Shown one piece after another: positions 1 to 7,609 of a stretch of DNA of 64,000 nt; within the stretch, counting starts at the first letter, position 1; every line of letters begins with the position of its first letter. A program made the position numbers and the translations under genes. The DNA comes from Stutzerimonas kunmingensis (GTDB taxonomy: Bacteria > Pseudomonadota > Gammaproteobacteria > Pseudomonadales > Pseudomonadaceae). The stretch is from the NCBI RefSeq assembly GCF_014764705.1, contig NZ_JACXXG010000025.1:1-64000 (forward strand). The letters run 5' to 3'. The notes beneath the pieces were generated by a model. That model was given only the letters and a program-made list of their open reading frames with translations. It searched no databases and was not told the origin of the DNA.

Positions 1-111
1 CACAACGAGCTTTCCGCCAAGCCATTCAAATGGAATAAAACGGCCGAATCGATCATCAGCTCAGTGCACAAAGCTAAACTGGGCGCGATGAAAAATAGAT
101 TATTGAACTAA
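1..111 (+). CDS. IS630-family transposase, C-terminal fragment (5' end outside window)
   Basis: Frame 1 is open from the first base and ends at TAA 109-111, giving the last 36 residues of a protein. The peptide contains KPFKWNKTAESIISSV, which resembles the conserved C-terminal tail of IS630/Tc1-type DDE transposases (typically PKPFxWTK followed by a short helix). The catalytic DDE residues lie outside the window, so intactness cannot be judged. The identification rests on this short tail only; family level is fairly secure, the exact element is not. Confidence 0.7.
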   Translation, partial: HNELSAKPFKWNKTAESIISSVHKAKLGAMKNRLLN

Positions 112-126
112 CCGCTCAGGACACTA
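1..126 (+). mobile_element. Right end of an IS630-type insertion sequence
   Basis: Fifteen bases after the transposase stop, the sequence reads CTCAGGACACTAG, with CTAG at 124-127. IS630 is known to insert preferentially at the TA of CTAG and to duplicate that TA, so TA 125-126 is the likely boundary. CCGCT (112-116) and AGCGG (126-130) form a short inverted repeat around the presumed end. The left terminus is not in the window. From about 128 to 369 I see no gene and no other element. Confidence 0.55.
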
Positions 127-369
127 GCGGTAACTTCGGCTTGTTCATTGTCTGTCCTCCGATGCGGTGTAAAACGGAAGACAACCAAAAGAAGCGACCA
201 GCTCCATCTCTAGAGCGTTCGCTGGTGCGGAAATTGCTTTCTCTTGAGTCTGGGCGAATGTCCAGCACGTCTCGTTTACCGGCGTCGGATTCTGGAAACC
301 GCGGTCACGTACCGTCTCCGCCCTTCGGCAAGGCGATAATCGCTACACACAAGAATAAAAGGCCATGTC

Positions 370-465
370 ATGCTCAAGCAGAAGAAATTTCGGCAGGCGA
401 CACTGATCGTCATTGCCACGGCAGTGATTCTCATCCTGCCCAACCTGACCCGTATATTCAGCTGA
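370..465 (+). CDS. Small single-span membrane protein (31 aa)
   Basis: An ATG at 370, preceded by AAAAGG at about 9 bases, opens a 31-codon frame ending at TGA 463-465. The peptide starts with a basic stretch (MLKQKKFRQ), continues with about 17 hydrophobic residues (LIVIATAVILILP), and ends NLTRIFS. This is the profile of a small inner-membrane protein with a cytoplasmic basic N-terminus. It lies 31 bases upstream of the rhodanese gene on the same strand and may be cotranscribed. Function unknown. The case rests on start context and composition; a chance ORF is possible. Confidence 0.5.
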   Translation: MLKQKKFRQATLIVIATAVILILPNLTRIFS

Positions 466-496
466 GCGCGCCACCGGCGCGCTGCGAGGAGTTCCC

Positions 497-853
497 ATGC
501 GCGCCCCGATTCTTTCCCTACTGCTGGCTCTGAGCCTGCACGCTTCGGCTGGCGAGATCGATCAGCCCACCGCCGTGCAGATGCTGCAGCGAGCCGACAC
601 CGTACTGATCGATGTAAGGACTGCTGACGAGTTCGCCGAAGGAGCGCTGCCCGGCGCGGTCCGCATCGAGACTCCGGATATCGCCGAGCGGATCGGAACA
701 CTGGCCCCGGAAAAGGACACACCGGTCGTGCTCTACTGCCGCAGCGGCCGACGCGCCTCCGAAGCGCAGGACGTGCTCGAGAAGCTCGGCTACACACAGG
801 TCATTAACGCCGGCGGCTACGACGAGCTCGCCACTTCCTTACCGAGCGACTGA
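497..853 (+). CDS. Periplasmic rhodanese-like sulfurtransferase (PspE type)
   Basis: This is a 118-residue single-domain rhodanese. Residues 1-18 form a signal peptide (hydrophobic LSLLLALSL, then HASA before GEID), so the protein is probably periplasmic. The domain shows VLIDVRTADEF near residue 37 and the active-site loop CRSGRR with catalytic Cys81, which carries the persulfide in this family. Size and export match PspE/GlpE-like sulfurtransferases. A GAGGAG Shine-Dalgarno lies about 7 bases before ATG 497. The physiological sulfur donor and acceptor cannot be inferred. Confidence 0.9.
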   Translation: MRAPILSLLLALSLHASAGEIDQPTAVQMLQRADTVLIDVRTADEFAEGALPGAVRIETPDIAERIGTLAPEKDTPVVLYCRSGRRASEAQDVLEKLGYTQVINAGGYDELATSLPSD

Positions 854-920
854 TAGCACCAACGCAACCACCGAGCCCGCTAGCACCACCCATCCGACCG
901 CCGACATAGGGAACTTATGA

Positions 921-956
921 GCAGCGAGGACCACTGAAAAACGTGGTCTTCGCTGC
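921..956. other. Strong 14-bp hairpin in the leader of the mscS-type gene
   Basis: Arms GCAGCGAGGACCAC (921-934) and GTGGTCTTCGCTGC (943-956) pair over 14 bp with one G-U wobble and an 8-base loop (TGAAAAAC). No T-run follows on either strand, so it is not a canonical intrinsic terminator. It sits 67 bases after the rhodanese stop and 30 bases before the channel start. It could stabilise mRNA ends, act as a leader structure, or be a protein-binding site. Confidence 0.6.
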
Positions 957-985
957 ATCATGCGCACCCTTATCGGAGGATATGA

Positions 986-2125
986 ATGAACTGGGACGCC
1001 CTGCTCAACGAGACACTCTGGATCAACCTGGCTATCGTGCTGGGGATCACCATCGTCAGCTACCTGGTCCTGCGCACCATCCTTGGGATCGTCACCAGGC
1101 GCCTCAACAAACTCGCAACCGGGTCCAAGACCAAGTTCCTCGGCATCACCGCCGAACTGCTTTCACGCACCAGCAATCTGCTGATCCTGGCGTTCTCACT
1201 GCTGATCGCACTGAAGACGGTTGAACTGTCGCCTCGCTGGGAATCGACAATGTCCCACGGCTGGTTCATCGCCCTCGCGTTCCAGTTCGCGCTGTGGATG
1301 GACACCGGTGTGCGCCTGTGGATGGAGAGCCTGACCCGCGACGGCAAGGCTCGCAATCCGGTCACCACCACCATCATCGGCATCATGATCCGTATCGTGG
1401 TCTGGACCATGATGCTGCTATCGATCCTCGCCAACCTGGGTGTCGACATCACCGCCATGGTCGCCAGCCTCGGCGTTGGCGGTATCGCCATCGCCCTGGC
1501 AGTACAGACGCTGCTCAGCGACATCTTCGCCTCACTGTCCATCGGCGTGGACAAGCCGTTCGAGATAGGTGACTTCGTGGTATTCGGCGAGGTGGCCGGC
1601 AACATCGAGCACATCGGCCTGAAAACCACGCGCATTCGCGCCCTCAGCGGCGAACAGGTGGTCGTATCCAACGCCGACCTGTTGCGGCAGATCGTGCACA
1701 ACTACAAGCGCATGAACACGCGGCGGATCGTCTTCAAGTTCGGCATCACCTACGACACGCCAACCGAAAAGGTGAAAGAGGTGGCAGAACTGGTGAAGCG
1801 CATCATCGAAGGCATCGAAGTGGCGAAGTTCGACCGCGCGCATTTCCTCGGCTTCGACGACAGCCAGCTGACCTTCGAGGTCGTCTACATCATGCAGGTC
1901 TCGGACTACAACAAGTACATGGACACCCAGCAGGCGATCAACCTCGCCCTGCTGCAGGGCATTCGCGACATGGACGTGCAGTTCGCCTTCCCCACCCGCA
2001 GCATCGAATTCATCGGTGGGCGATTGCCGGAAATCAATGTTGCCGGCGTGCCGCAGGAAAAGCCGGCAGCCAACCAGAACGCCGACGATGCCGACACGCA
2101 AATGCTCGGCGCCCGGCCGAGCTGA
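986..2125 (+). CDS. Small-conductance mechanosensitive channel family protein (MscS-like)
   Basis: This 379-residue integral membrane protein has an N-terminal hydrophobic segment (about residues 10-30), further spans at about 60-165, then a soluble domain. The MscS pore-helix signature is clear: a Gly/Ala-rich run SLGVGGIAIALAVQTLLSDI followed by FASLSIGVDKPFEIGDFV, which starts the beta domain. ATG 986 is preceded by GGAGGAT at good spacing. The family releases solutes on hypo-osmotic shock. The C-terminus is longer and more polar than in the 286-residue E. coli MscS, closer to the larger YbdG/YnaI-like members. Gating properties are not predictable. Confidence 0.9.
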   Translation: MNWDALLNETLWINLAIVLGITIVSYLVLRTILGIVTRRLNKLATGSKTKFLGITAELLSRTSNLLILAFSLLIALKTVELSPRWESTMSHGWFIALAFQFALWMDTGVRLWMESLTRDGKARNPVTTTIIGIMIRIVVWTMMLLSILANLGVDITAMVASLGVGGIAIALAVQTLLSDIFASLSIGVDKPFEIGDFVVFGEVAGNIEHIGLKTTRIRALSGEQVVVSNADLLRQIVHNYKRMNTRRIVFKFGITYDTPTEKVKEVAELVKRIIEGIEVAKFDRAHFLGFDDSQLTFEVVYIMQVSDYNKYMDTQQAINLALLQGIRDMDVQFAFPTRSIEFIGGRLPEINVAGVPQEKPAANQNADDADTQMLGARPS

Positions 2126-2238
2126 ACCATCCCCCGTCGCCGCCCGTTGGCCGGCGGCGATACCTCGTCCCTTCGCTGCAGCGGCGCAAGCGCCTATGCT
2201 GAAGACGGAAGCTGTTCGAACCTGAAAGGATAAGACTC

Positions 2239-4683
2239 ATGACGCTGCTCTGGTTGCTGGTTCTACTGCTCGGCATTGCCGTAATCGCCCACCTGCGCCT
2301 GTCGCCGGTGCCGGCACTGGTGTTCGTCGCCACCTACCTGGTCTTCATGACCGCTGCCGACACCTCCGGGGTGGTGGTATTCCTGCTCTGGCTCGCCTTG
2401 ATCGCCATTGCGGTGCCTCTATTGGTCGCAGACGTGCGCCGCAAGTACTTCAGCGGGCCGATGTTCGACTGGTTCAAGAAGGTGCTACCGCCGATTTCCG
2501 CCACCGAGCGCGACGCCATCGACGCCGGTACCGTCTGGTGGGACGGCGAACTCTTTAGCGGCCGCCCGGCGTGGGACACCCTGCTCGGCTATCCGAAGGC
2601 GCGCCTCACGGATGAAGAACAGGCCTTTCTCGACGGCCCTACCGAAACCCTCTGCGCCCTGGTCAGCGAATGGGATATCGCCCAGCGCATGGACCTGCCG
2701 CCCGCCGCCTGGGACTACATCAAGGCCGAGGGCTTCTTTGCCCTGATCATCCCCAAGGAATATGGCGGCAAGGGCTTCTCCGCCTATGCCCATTCGCAGA
2801 TCGTGATGAAGCTCGCCACCCGCAGCGGCGACCTTGCCAGCACCGTGATGGTGCCCAACTCCCTCGGCCCGGCCGAGCTGCTGATGCACTACGGCACCGA
2901 GGAGCAACGCAACCACTACCTGCCACGCCTGGCCAACGGCACCGACATCCCCTGCTTCGCCCTCACCGGCCCCTACGCCGGGAGCGATGCCGGCGCCATG
3001 AACGACAGCGGCGTGATCTGCCGCGGCAAATGGCAAGGCGAGGAAGTGCTCGGCCTGCGCCTGAACTGGGAGAAGCGCTACATCACCCTCGGCCCGGTGG
3101 CGACGCTGCTCGGCGTGGCCTTCAAGACCTACGACCCGGACCACCTGCTGGGCGATGAAGAAGAGCTCGGCATCAGCCTGGCGCTGATCCCCACCGACAC
3201 GCCCGGCGTTGAGATCGGCCGTCGCCATCTGCCGCTGGGCGCAGCCTTCATGAATGGGCCGAACTGGGGCAAGGACGTCTTCGTGCCACTGGAAGCCATC
3301 ATCGGCGGCCGCGACATGATCGGCAAAGGCTGGATGATGCTGATGAACTGCCTGTCGGTCGGCCGCTCGATCTCCCTGCCGGCGACCGGCACCAGCGCCG
3401 CCAAGGTCTGCAGCTACGTGAGCGGTCGCTATGCGCAGGTCCGCGAGCAGTTCAACGTGCCGCTCGCCGCCTTCGAAGGCATCCAGGAACCGCTGGCGCG
3501 CATCGGCGGCAACGCCTGGCTGATGGACGCGGCACGTATCCTCACCGCCAACGCCGTCGACCTGGGCGAAAAGCCCTCGGTGCTGTCGGCCATTCTCAAG
3601 TACCACCTCACCGAACGCGGCCGCGCCTGCATCACCGACGCCATGGATATCCACGGCGGCAAGGGCATCATCCTCGGGCCGAACAACTACCTCGGCCGGA
3701 TGTGGCTGTCAGCGCCGATCTCGATCACCGTGGAAGGTGCCAATATCCTCTCGCGCAACCTGATGATCTTCGGCCAGGGCGCGATTCGCTGCCATCCGTT
3801 CGTGCTCAAGGAAATGGAGCTGGTCCACGAGCCGGATCGCGAAGCCGCGGTGGTGAAATTCGATGACCTGCTGATGCAGCATATCGGCTTCGCCGTCAGC
3901 AACACGGCCAGCACCCTGCTGCTGGGTCTGAGCTTCGGCCTGATGGGGCGTGTGCCGGGGACGAGCGTCACGCAACCCCACTTCCGCGCGCTCAACCGCA
4001 TCGCCGCAGCCTTCGCCATGCTGGCCGATCTGTCGATGATGCTGCTGGGCGGCGAGCTCAAACGGCGCGAACGGCTGTCGGCGCGCCTGGGCGACGTGCT
4101 CAGCCATCTCTACCTCGCCTCGGCGGCGCTCAAACAGTTCCACGACCTCGGCCATCCAACCGAACAGGAGCCGCTGCTGCGCTGGGCGCTGGAGGATTGC
4201 CTGGAGAAGGCCGAATCAGCCCTGCAGGACGTGCTGGCCAACTTCCCCAACCGCATCCTCGGACACCTGCTGCATGCGCTGGTGTTCCCCTTCGGTGCGC
4301 GGCACAAGGGGCCATCGGACACGCTCGACGCCGAAGTCGCCGCCCTGCTCGGCCGCCCTGAAGGCGATCCGGCGCTGGAACGCATCCTCGACGGCATGCA
4401 CCGCCCGCAGGACCCCGAGCAGCCGCTCGGCGCGCTGAAGCACGCTTTCGAAATCCTCGCCACCAGCCAGGACGCAGCGAAGAAGCTGGCCAAGGCGCTC
4501 AAGTCCGGCGCGGTCATGCCGGCCGCTGGCGAAAGTTCGATCGATGCCGCGCTGGCTGCCGGCGTCATAGATGCCGTGGAGGCCGAGCAGCTGCAGATGG
4601 CAGAGCTCGCACGGCGCAAAGTCATCGACGTGGACGACTTCGCCAAGGAGGACCTGGAGTTGCAGGAAGGACGAATCCGCTGA
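2239..4683 (+). CDS. fadE: Acyl-CoA dehydrogenase FadE, membrane-associated
   Basis: At 814 residues it matches the unusually long FadE-type acyl-CoA dehydrogenases that catalyse the first, FAD-dependent step of fatty acid beta-oxidation. Two or three hydrophobic segments occupy about residues 1-65 (LLWLLVLLLGIAVIAHL and a later VVVFLLWLALIAIAVPLLV run), then the dehydrogenase domain (FALTGPYAGSDAG; MDIHGGKGI; TVEGANIL) and a C-terminal FadE-specific extension ending EEGRIR-like. A GAAAGGA motif precedes ATG 2239. No obvious fatty-acid regulator operator was recognised upstream. It stands alone, not in an operon with fadBA. Confidence 0.95.
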   Translation: MTLLWLLVLLLGIAVIAHLRLSPVPALVFVATYLVFMTAADTSGVVVFLLWLALIAIAVPLLVADVRRKYFSGPMFDWFKKVLPPISATERDAIDAGTVWWDGELFSGRPAWDTLLGYPKARLTDEEQAFLDGPTETLCALVSEWDIAQRMDLPPAAWDYIKAEGFFALIIPKEYGGKGFSAYAHSQIVMKLATRSGDLASTVMVPNSLGPAELLMHYGTEEQRNHYLPRLANGTDIPCFALTGPYAGSDAGAMNDSGVICRGKWQGEEVLGLRLNWEKRYITLGPVATLLGVAFKTYDPDHLLGDEEELGISLALIPTDTPGVEIGRRHLPLGAAFMNGPNWGKDVFVPLEAIIGGRDMIGKGWMMLMNCLSVGRSISLPATGTSAAKVCSYVSGRYAQVREQFNVPLAAFEGIQEPLARIGGNAWLMDAARILTANAVDLGEKPSVLSAILKYHLTERGRACITDAMDIHGGKGIILGPNNYLGRMWLSAPISITVEGANILSRNLMIFGQGAIRCHPFVLKEMELVHEPDREAAVVKFDDLLMQHIGFAVSNTASTLLLGLSFGLMGRVPGTSVTQPHFRALNRIAAAFAMLADLSMMLLGGELKRRERLSARLGDVLSHLYLASAALKQFHDLGHPTEQEPLLRWALEDCLEKAESALQDVLANFPNRILGHLLHALVFPFGARHKGPSDTLDAEVAALLGRPEGDPALERILDGMHRPQDPEQPLGALKHAFEILATSQDAAKKLAKALKSGAVMPAAGESSIDAALAAGVIDAVEAEQLQMAELARRKVIDVDDFAKEDLELQEGRIR

Positions 4684-4701
4684 TTTCCGACCAGCCCTGC
4701 A

Positions 4702-4720
4702 GCCCGTTCATTGAACGGGC
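4702..4720. other. Short GC-rich hairpin between fadE and the exonuclease gene
   Basis: GCCCGTTC (4702-4709) and GAACGGGC (4713-4720) form an 8-bp perfect stem with a 3-base loop, 19 bases after the fadE stop. No T-tract follows, so termination is uncertain. It lies inside an upstream open extension of the exonuclease frame, which supports the downstream start at 4804. Confidence 0.5.
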
Positions 4721-4803
4721 CTGCCCCTGCCATAGCCTGGCGAGCGAACTCCAAACGCCTCGCCGGGCTCCAACCCTGCAAGCCCATCGAACTGCCAGTC
4801 GTC

Positions 4804-5820
4804 ATGGATCTTGTCGTTGCTCGTCCCGAAGGCCTCTACTGCCCACCCGGTGATTTCTACATCGATCCCTGGCGTCCGGTCGATCGCGCCGTCATCACCC
4901 ACGCCCACGGCGACCACGCGCGCTGGGGCATGGGCCATTACCTGGCTTCAAGCGACAGCGAAGGCATTCTGCGTTCACGCATCGCCGCAGATATGCCGCT
5001 GCGAACGCTGGCCTATGGGGAATCCATCGAACATCACGGCGTAAAGCTCAGCTTCCACCCGGCCGGCCATGTGCTCGGCTCGGCTCAGGTGCGACTGGAA
5101 TACAAGGGTGAAGTCTGGGTGGCCTCAGGCGACTACAAGGTCGAGCCGGACGGCACCTGCGCCCCGTTCGAGCCGGTGCGCTGCCACACCTTCATTACCG
5201 AATCGACCTTCGGTTTGCCGATCTACAAATGGCCGTCCCAGGCCGAGGTATTCCGCGACATCAATGACTGGTGGCGCGCCAACGCCGCAGCCGGGCGCGC
5301 CTCGGTGCTGTTCTGCTACGCCTTCGGCAAGGCGCAGCGCATCCTTCACGGATTGGATGAAAGCATCGGCACCATCGTCGTCCATGGCACGGTGGAGCCA
5401 CTGAACAAGGTCTATCGCGAAGGCGGCGTCTATCTTCCACCGACCGTTTATGCCGGCGACCTGAAAAAGGGCGACCCTCGCCTGAAGCGTGCCATCATCC
5501 TCGCCCCGCCGTCGGCTGGCGGCAGCACCTGGATGCGCCGTTTCGGTGACTATGCCGATGCCTTCGCCAGCGGCTGGATGATGTTGCGCGGCACCCGCCG
5601 TAGGCGTGGTGTCGACCGTGGGTTCGTGCTCTCCGATCACGCCGACTGGCCGGGCCTGCTCTGGGCCATCGAGCAGACCGGCGCCGAGCGGGTGATGGTC
5701 ACCCACGGTTCCGTTCCGATCCTGGTCCGTTATCTGCGTGAGATGCGCGGGCTCGATGCGCAGGCCTTCGAGACCGAATATGGCGACGAAGACGACGCGA
5801 ACACCCAGGAGGCCGAATGA
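4804..5820 (+). CDS. Ligase-associated DNA exonuclease (MBL fold / beta-CASP-like)
   Basis: From ATG 4804 the protein has 338 residues and begins MDLVVARPEGLYCPPGDFYI, the usual N-terminus of this family; an earlier in-frame ATG at 4711 would add an unrelated leader across a hairpin. The metallo-beta-lactamase metal motif is HAHGDHARW near residue 36, with GHVLGSAQV and SGDYKVEPDG downstream and a C-terminal SDHADWPG motif. The family is an exonuclease encoded with ATP-dependent ligase, Lhr helicase and a phosphoesterase in a repair cluster. It is the first gene of that cluster here, 79 bases before the ligase. Confidence 0.9.
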   Translation: MDLVVARPEGLYCPPGDFYIDPWRPVDRAVITHAHGDHARWGMGHYLASSDSEGILRSRIAADMPLRTLAYGESIEHHGVKLSFHPAGHVLGSAQVRLEYKGEVWVASGDYKVEPDGTCAPFEPVRCHTFITESTFGLPIYKWPSQAEVFRDINDWWRANAAAGRASVLFCYAFGKAQRILHGLDESIGTIVVHGTVEPLNKVYREGGVYLPPTVYAGDLKKGDPRLKRAIILAPPSAGGSTWMRRFGDYADAFASGWMMLRGTRRRRGVDRGFVLSDHADWPGLLWAIEQTGAERVMVTHGSVPILVRYLREMRGLDAQAFETEYGDEDDANTQEAE

Positions 5821-5899
5821 CTAGGCGGATCACCACGCCGCCTTGTAGGAGCGAGCTTGCGCGCAAACCGGCCGCACCACACCGGTACGGAGGCGCCGC

Positions 5900-7609
5900 A
5901 TGAAAGCCTTCGCCACTCTCTATAGCCGCCTCGACGCGACCACCTCGAGCAACGCCAAGCTCGCGGCAATGCGCGACTATTTCCGCGAGGCCGATCCGGC
6001 CGACGCCGCCTGGGCGGTCTACTTCCTTTCCGGCGGTCGACCTCGCCAACTTGTGCCGACCAAGGTATTGCGCGAAACCGCCATGAAAGTTTCTGCGCTA
6101 CCGGAATGGCTGTTCGAGGAAAGCTATCAGGCCGTCGGTGATATGGCCGAAACCATCTCGCTGCTGATGCCCGAGGCCAAGCACAGCTCCGACGATGGCC
6201 TCGCCGTATGGATGCAGGACAAGCTACTGCCCTTGCGCGGTCTGCCACCAGAGGAGCTGGCCGAGCGCTTGCCGGCACTATGGGCGCAGCTGGACCGGCT
6301 CAGCCTGATGGTCTGCATCAAACTGATCACCGGCGCCTTTCGTGTGGGCGTCTCGAAATTGCTGGTCACCCGTGCGCTGGCCTCGCTGGTCGATCTCGAT
6401 CCGAAACGGGTCGCGCAGCGGCTGGTTGGCTATACCGACCTTTCGCACCGTCCCAGCGCCGAAGGCTACCTCGCGCTGATTGCCGACGAGTCCGAACACG
6501 AACATGCGCAGCGCGGCGGCCAGCCCTACCCCTTCTTTCTCGCCCATCCGCTGCAGGCCCCGGTCGAGGAGTTCGACACCCTGCTCAGCGCGCCGGAGAA
6601 CTGGTTCGTCGAATGGAAGTGGGACGGCATCCGCGCCCAGCTGGTCAAGCGCGACGGGCAGATCTGGGTCTGGTCGCGTGGCGAAGAGCTGGTCAGCGAG
6701 CGCTTCCCGGAACTCTGCGAGCTGGCCAGCGAACTGCCGGATGGCACGGTGATCGACGGCGAGATCCTGGTCTGGAAGCACGCGCCGGGCGACCCAGCAA
6801 CCGAACTCTTCGAGCAGCCGGACCGCGGTGATACCGACACAACCGAACGCTTCGGCGTACAACCCTTCGCCCTGTTGCAACAGCGCATCGGCCGCAAGAA
6901 CCTGACCGCCAAGGTACTGCAGGATGCGCCGGTGGCGGTGCTCGCCTACGACCTGCTGGAATGGCAGGGCGACGACTGGCGGCAGCGCGAGCACCGCGAA
7001 CGCCGCCAGCAGCTCGAGGCGGTCGTAGGCCAATGCCCCAGCCCGCAGCTGATGCTTTCGCCGCTGGTGAGTGGAACGGATTGGCAGGACCTGGCCCGCC
7101 AGCGCGAATCCTCCCGCTCGTTGGGCGTGGAAGGCATGATGATCAAGGCGCGCGCCGCCCAGTACGGCGTCGGTCGGACCAAGGACGTCGGCGTCTGGTG
7201 GAAATGGAAGATCGACCCCTACTCCGTCGATGCCGTGCTGATCTATGCCCAGCGCGGTCATGGCCGCCGCGCCAGCCTCTACACCGATTACACCTTTGCC
7301 GTCTGGGACGGCGAGCCGGGCGACCCGGAGCGCAAGCTGGTGCCCTTCGCCAAGGCGTATTCCGGGCTTACCGACGAGGAGATGCGCAAAGTCGACGCCA
7401 TCGTGCGCAAGACAACCGTGGAGAAGTTCGGCCCCGTGCGCAGCGTGACGCCGACTCTGGTGTTCGAGCTGGGCTTCGAAGGCATCGCCGCCAGCAGCCG
7501 GCACAAAAGCGGCATCGCCGTGCGCTTCCCCCGCATGCTGCGCTGGCGCCTCGACAAGCCGGTGGATGAGGCCGATACCCTGACCACCCTGCGGGAATTG
7601 CTGGGATGA
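5900..7609 (+). CDS. ATP-dependent DNA ligase (cluster-associated)
   Basis: This 569-residue ligase joins DNA nicks through a lysyl-AMP intermediate. Nucleotidyltransferase motif I is [10 protein letters not shown] with candidate AMP-acceptor Lys240; further motifs include [15 protein letters not shown] and WWKWKIDP. Residues 1-200 form the N-terminal DNA-binding domain typical of longer ATP ligases, and the C-terminus ([18 protein letters not shown]) is the OB-fold. GGAGG lies about 8 bases before ATG 5900. Its last codon overlaps the helicase start (ATGA), indicating translational coupling. It would be an accessory repair ligase beside the housekeeping NAD-dependent LigA, which is not in this window. 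Confidence 0.93.
   Translation: MKAFATLYSRLDATTSSNAKLAAMRDYFREADPADAAWAVYFLSGGRPRQLVPTKVLRETAMKVSALPEWLFEESYQAVGDMAETISLLMPEAKHSSDDGLAVWMQDKLLPLRGLPPEELAERLPALWAQLDRLSLMVCIKLITGAFRVGVSKLLVTRALASLVDLDPKRVAQRLVGYTDLSHRPSAEGYLALIADESEHEHAQRGGQPYPFFLAHPLQAPVEEFDTLLSAPENWFVEWKWDGIRAQLVKRDGQIWVWSRGEELVSERFPELCELASELPDGTVIDGEILVWKHAPGDPATELFEQPDRGDTDTTERFGVQPFALLQQRIGRKNLTAKVLQDAPVAVLAYDLLEWQGDDWRQREHRERRQQLEAVVGQCPSPQLMLSPLVSGTDWQDLARQRESSRSLGVEGMMIKARAAQYGVGRTKDVGVWWKWKIDPYSVDAVLIYAQRGHGRRASLYTDYTFAVWDGEPGDPERKLVPFAKAYSGLTDEEMRKVDAIVRKTTVEKFGPVRSVTPTLVFELGFEGIAASSRHKSGIAVRFPRMLRWRLDKPVDEADTLTTLRELLG

Noticed and set aside
141..533. 130-codon frame at the left edge overlapping the small peptide and rhodanese start
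   Set aside because: Low-complexity Arg/Pro/His composition without a family match, and it overlaps better-supported frames; judged a shadow.
4711..4803. Upstream in-frame ATG extension of the exonuclease
   Set aside because: It crosses a hairpin and lacks family sequence; the canonical N-terminus begins at 4804.
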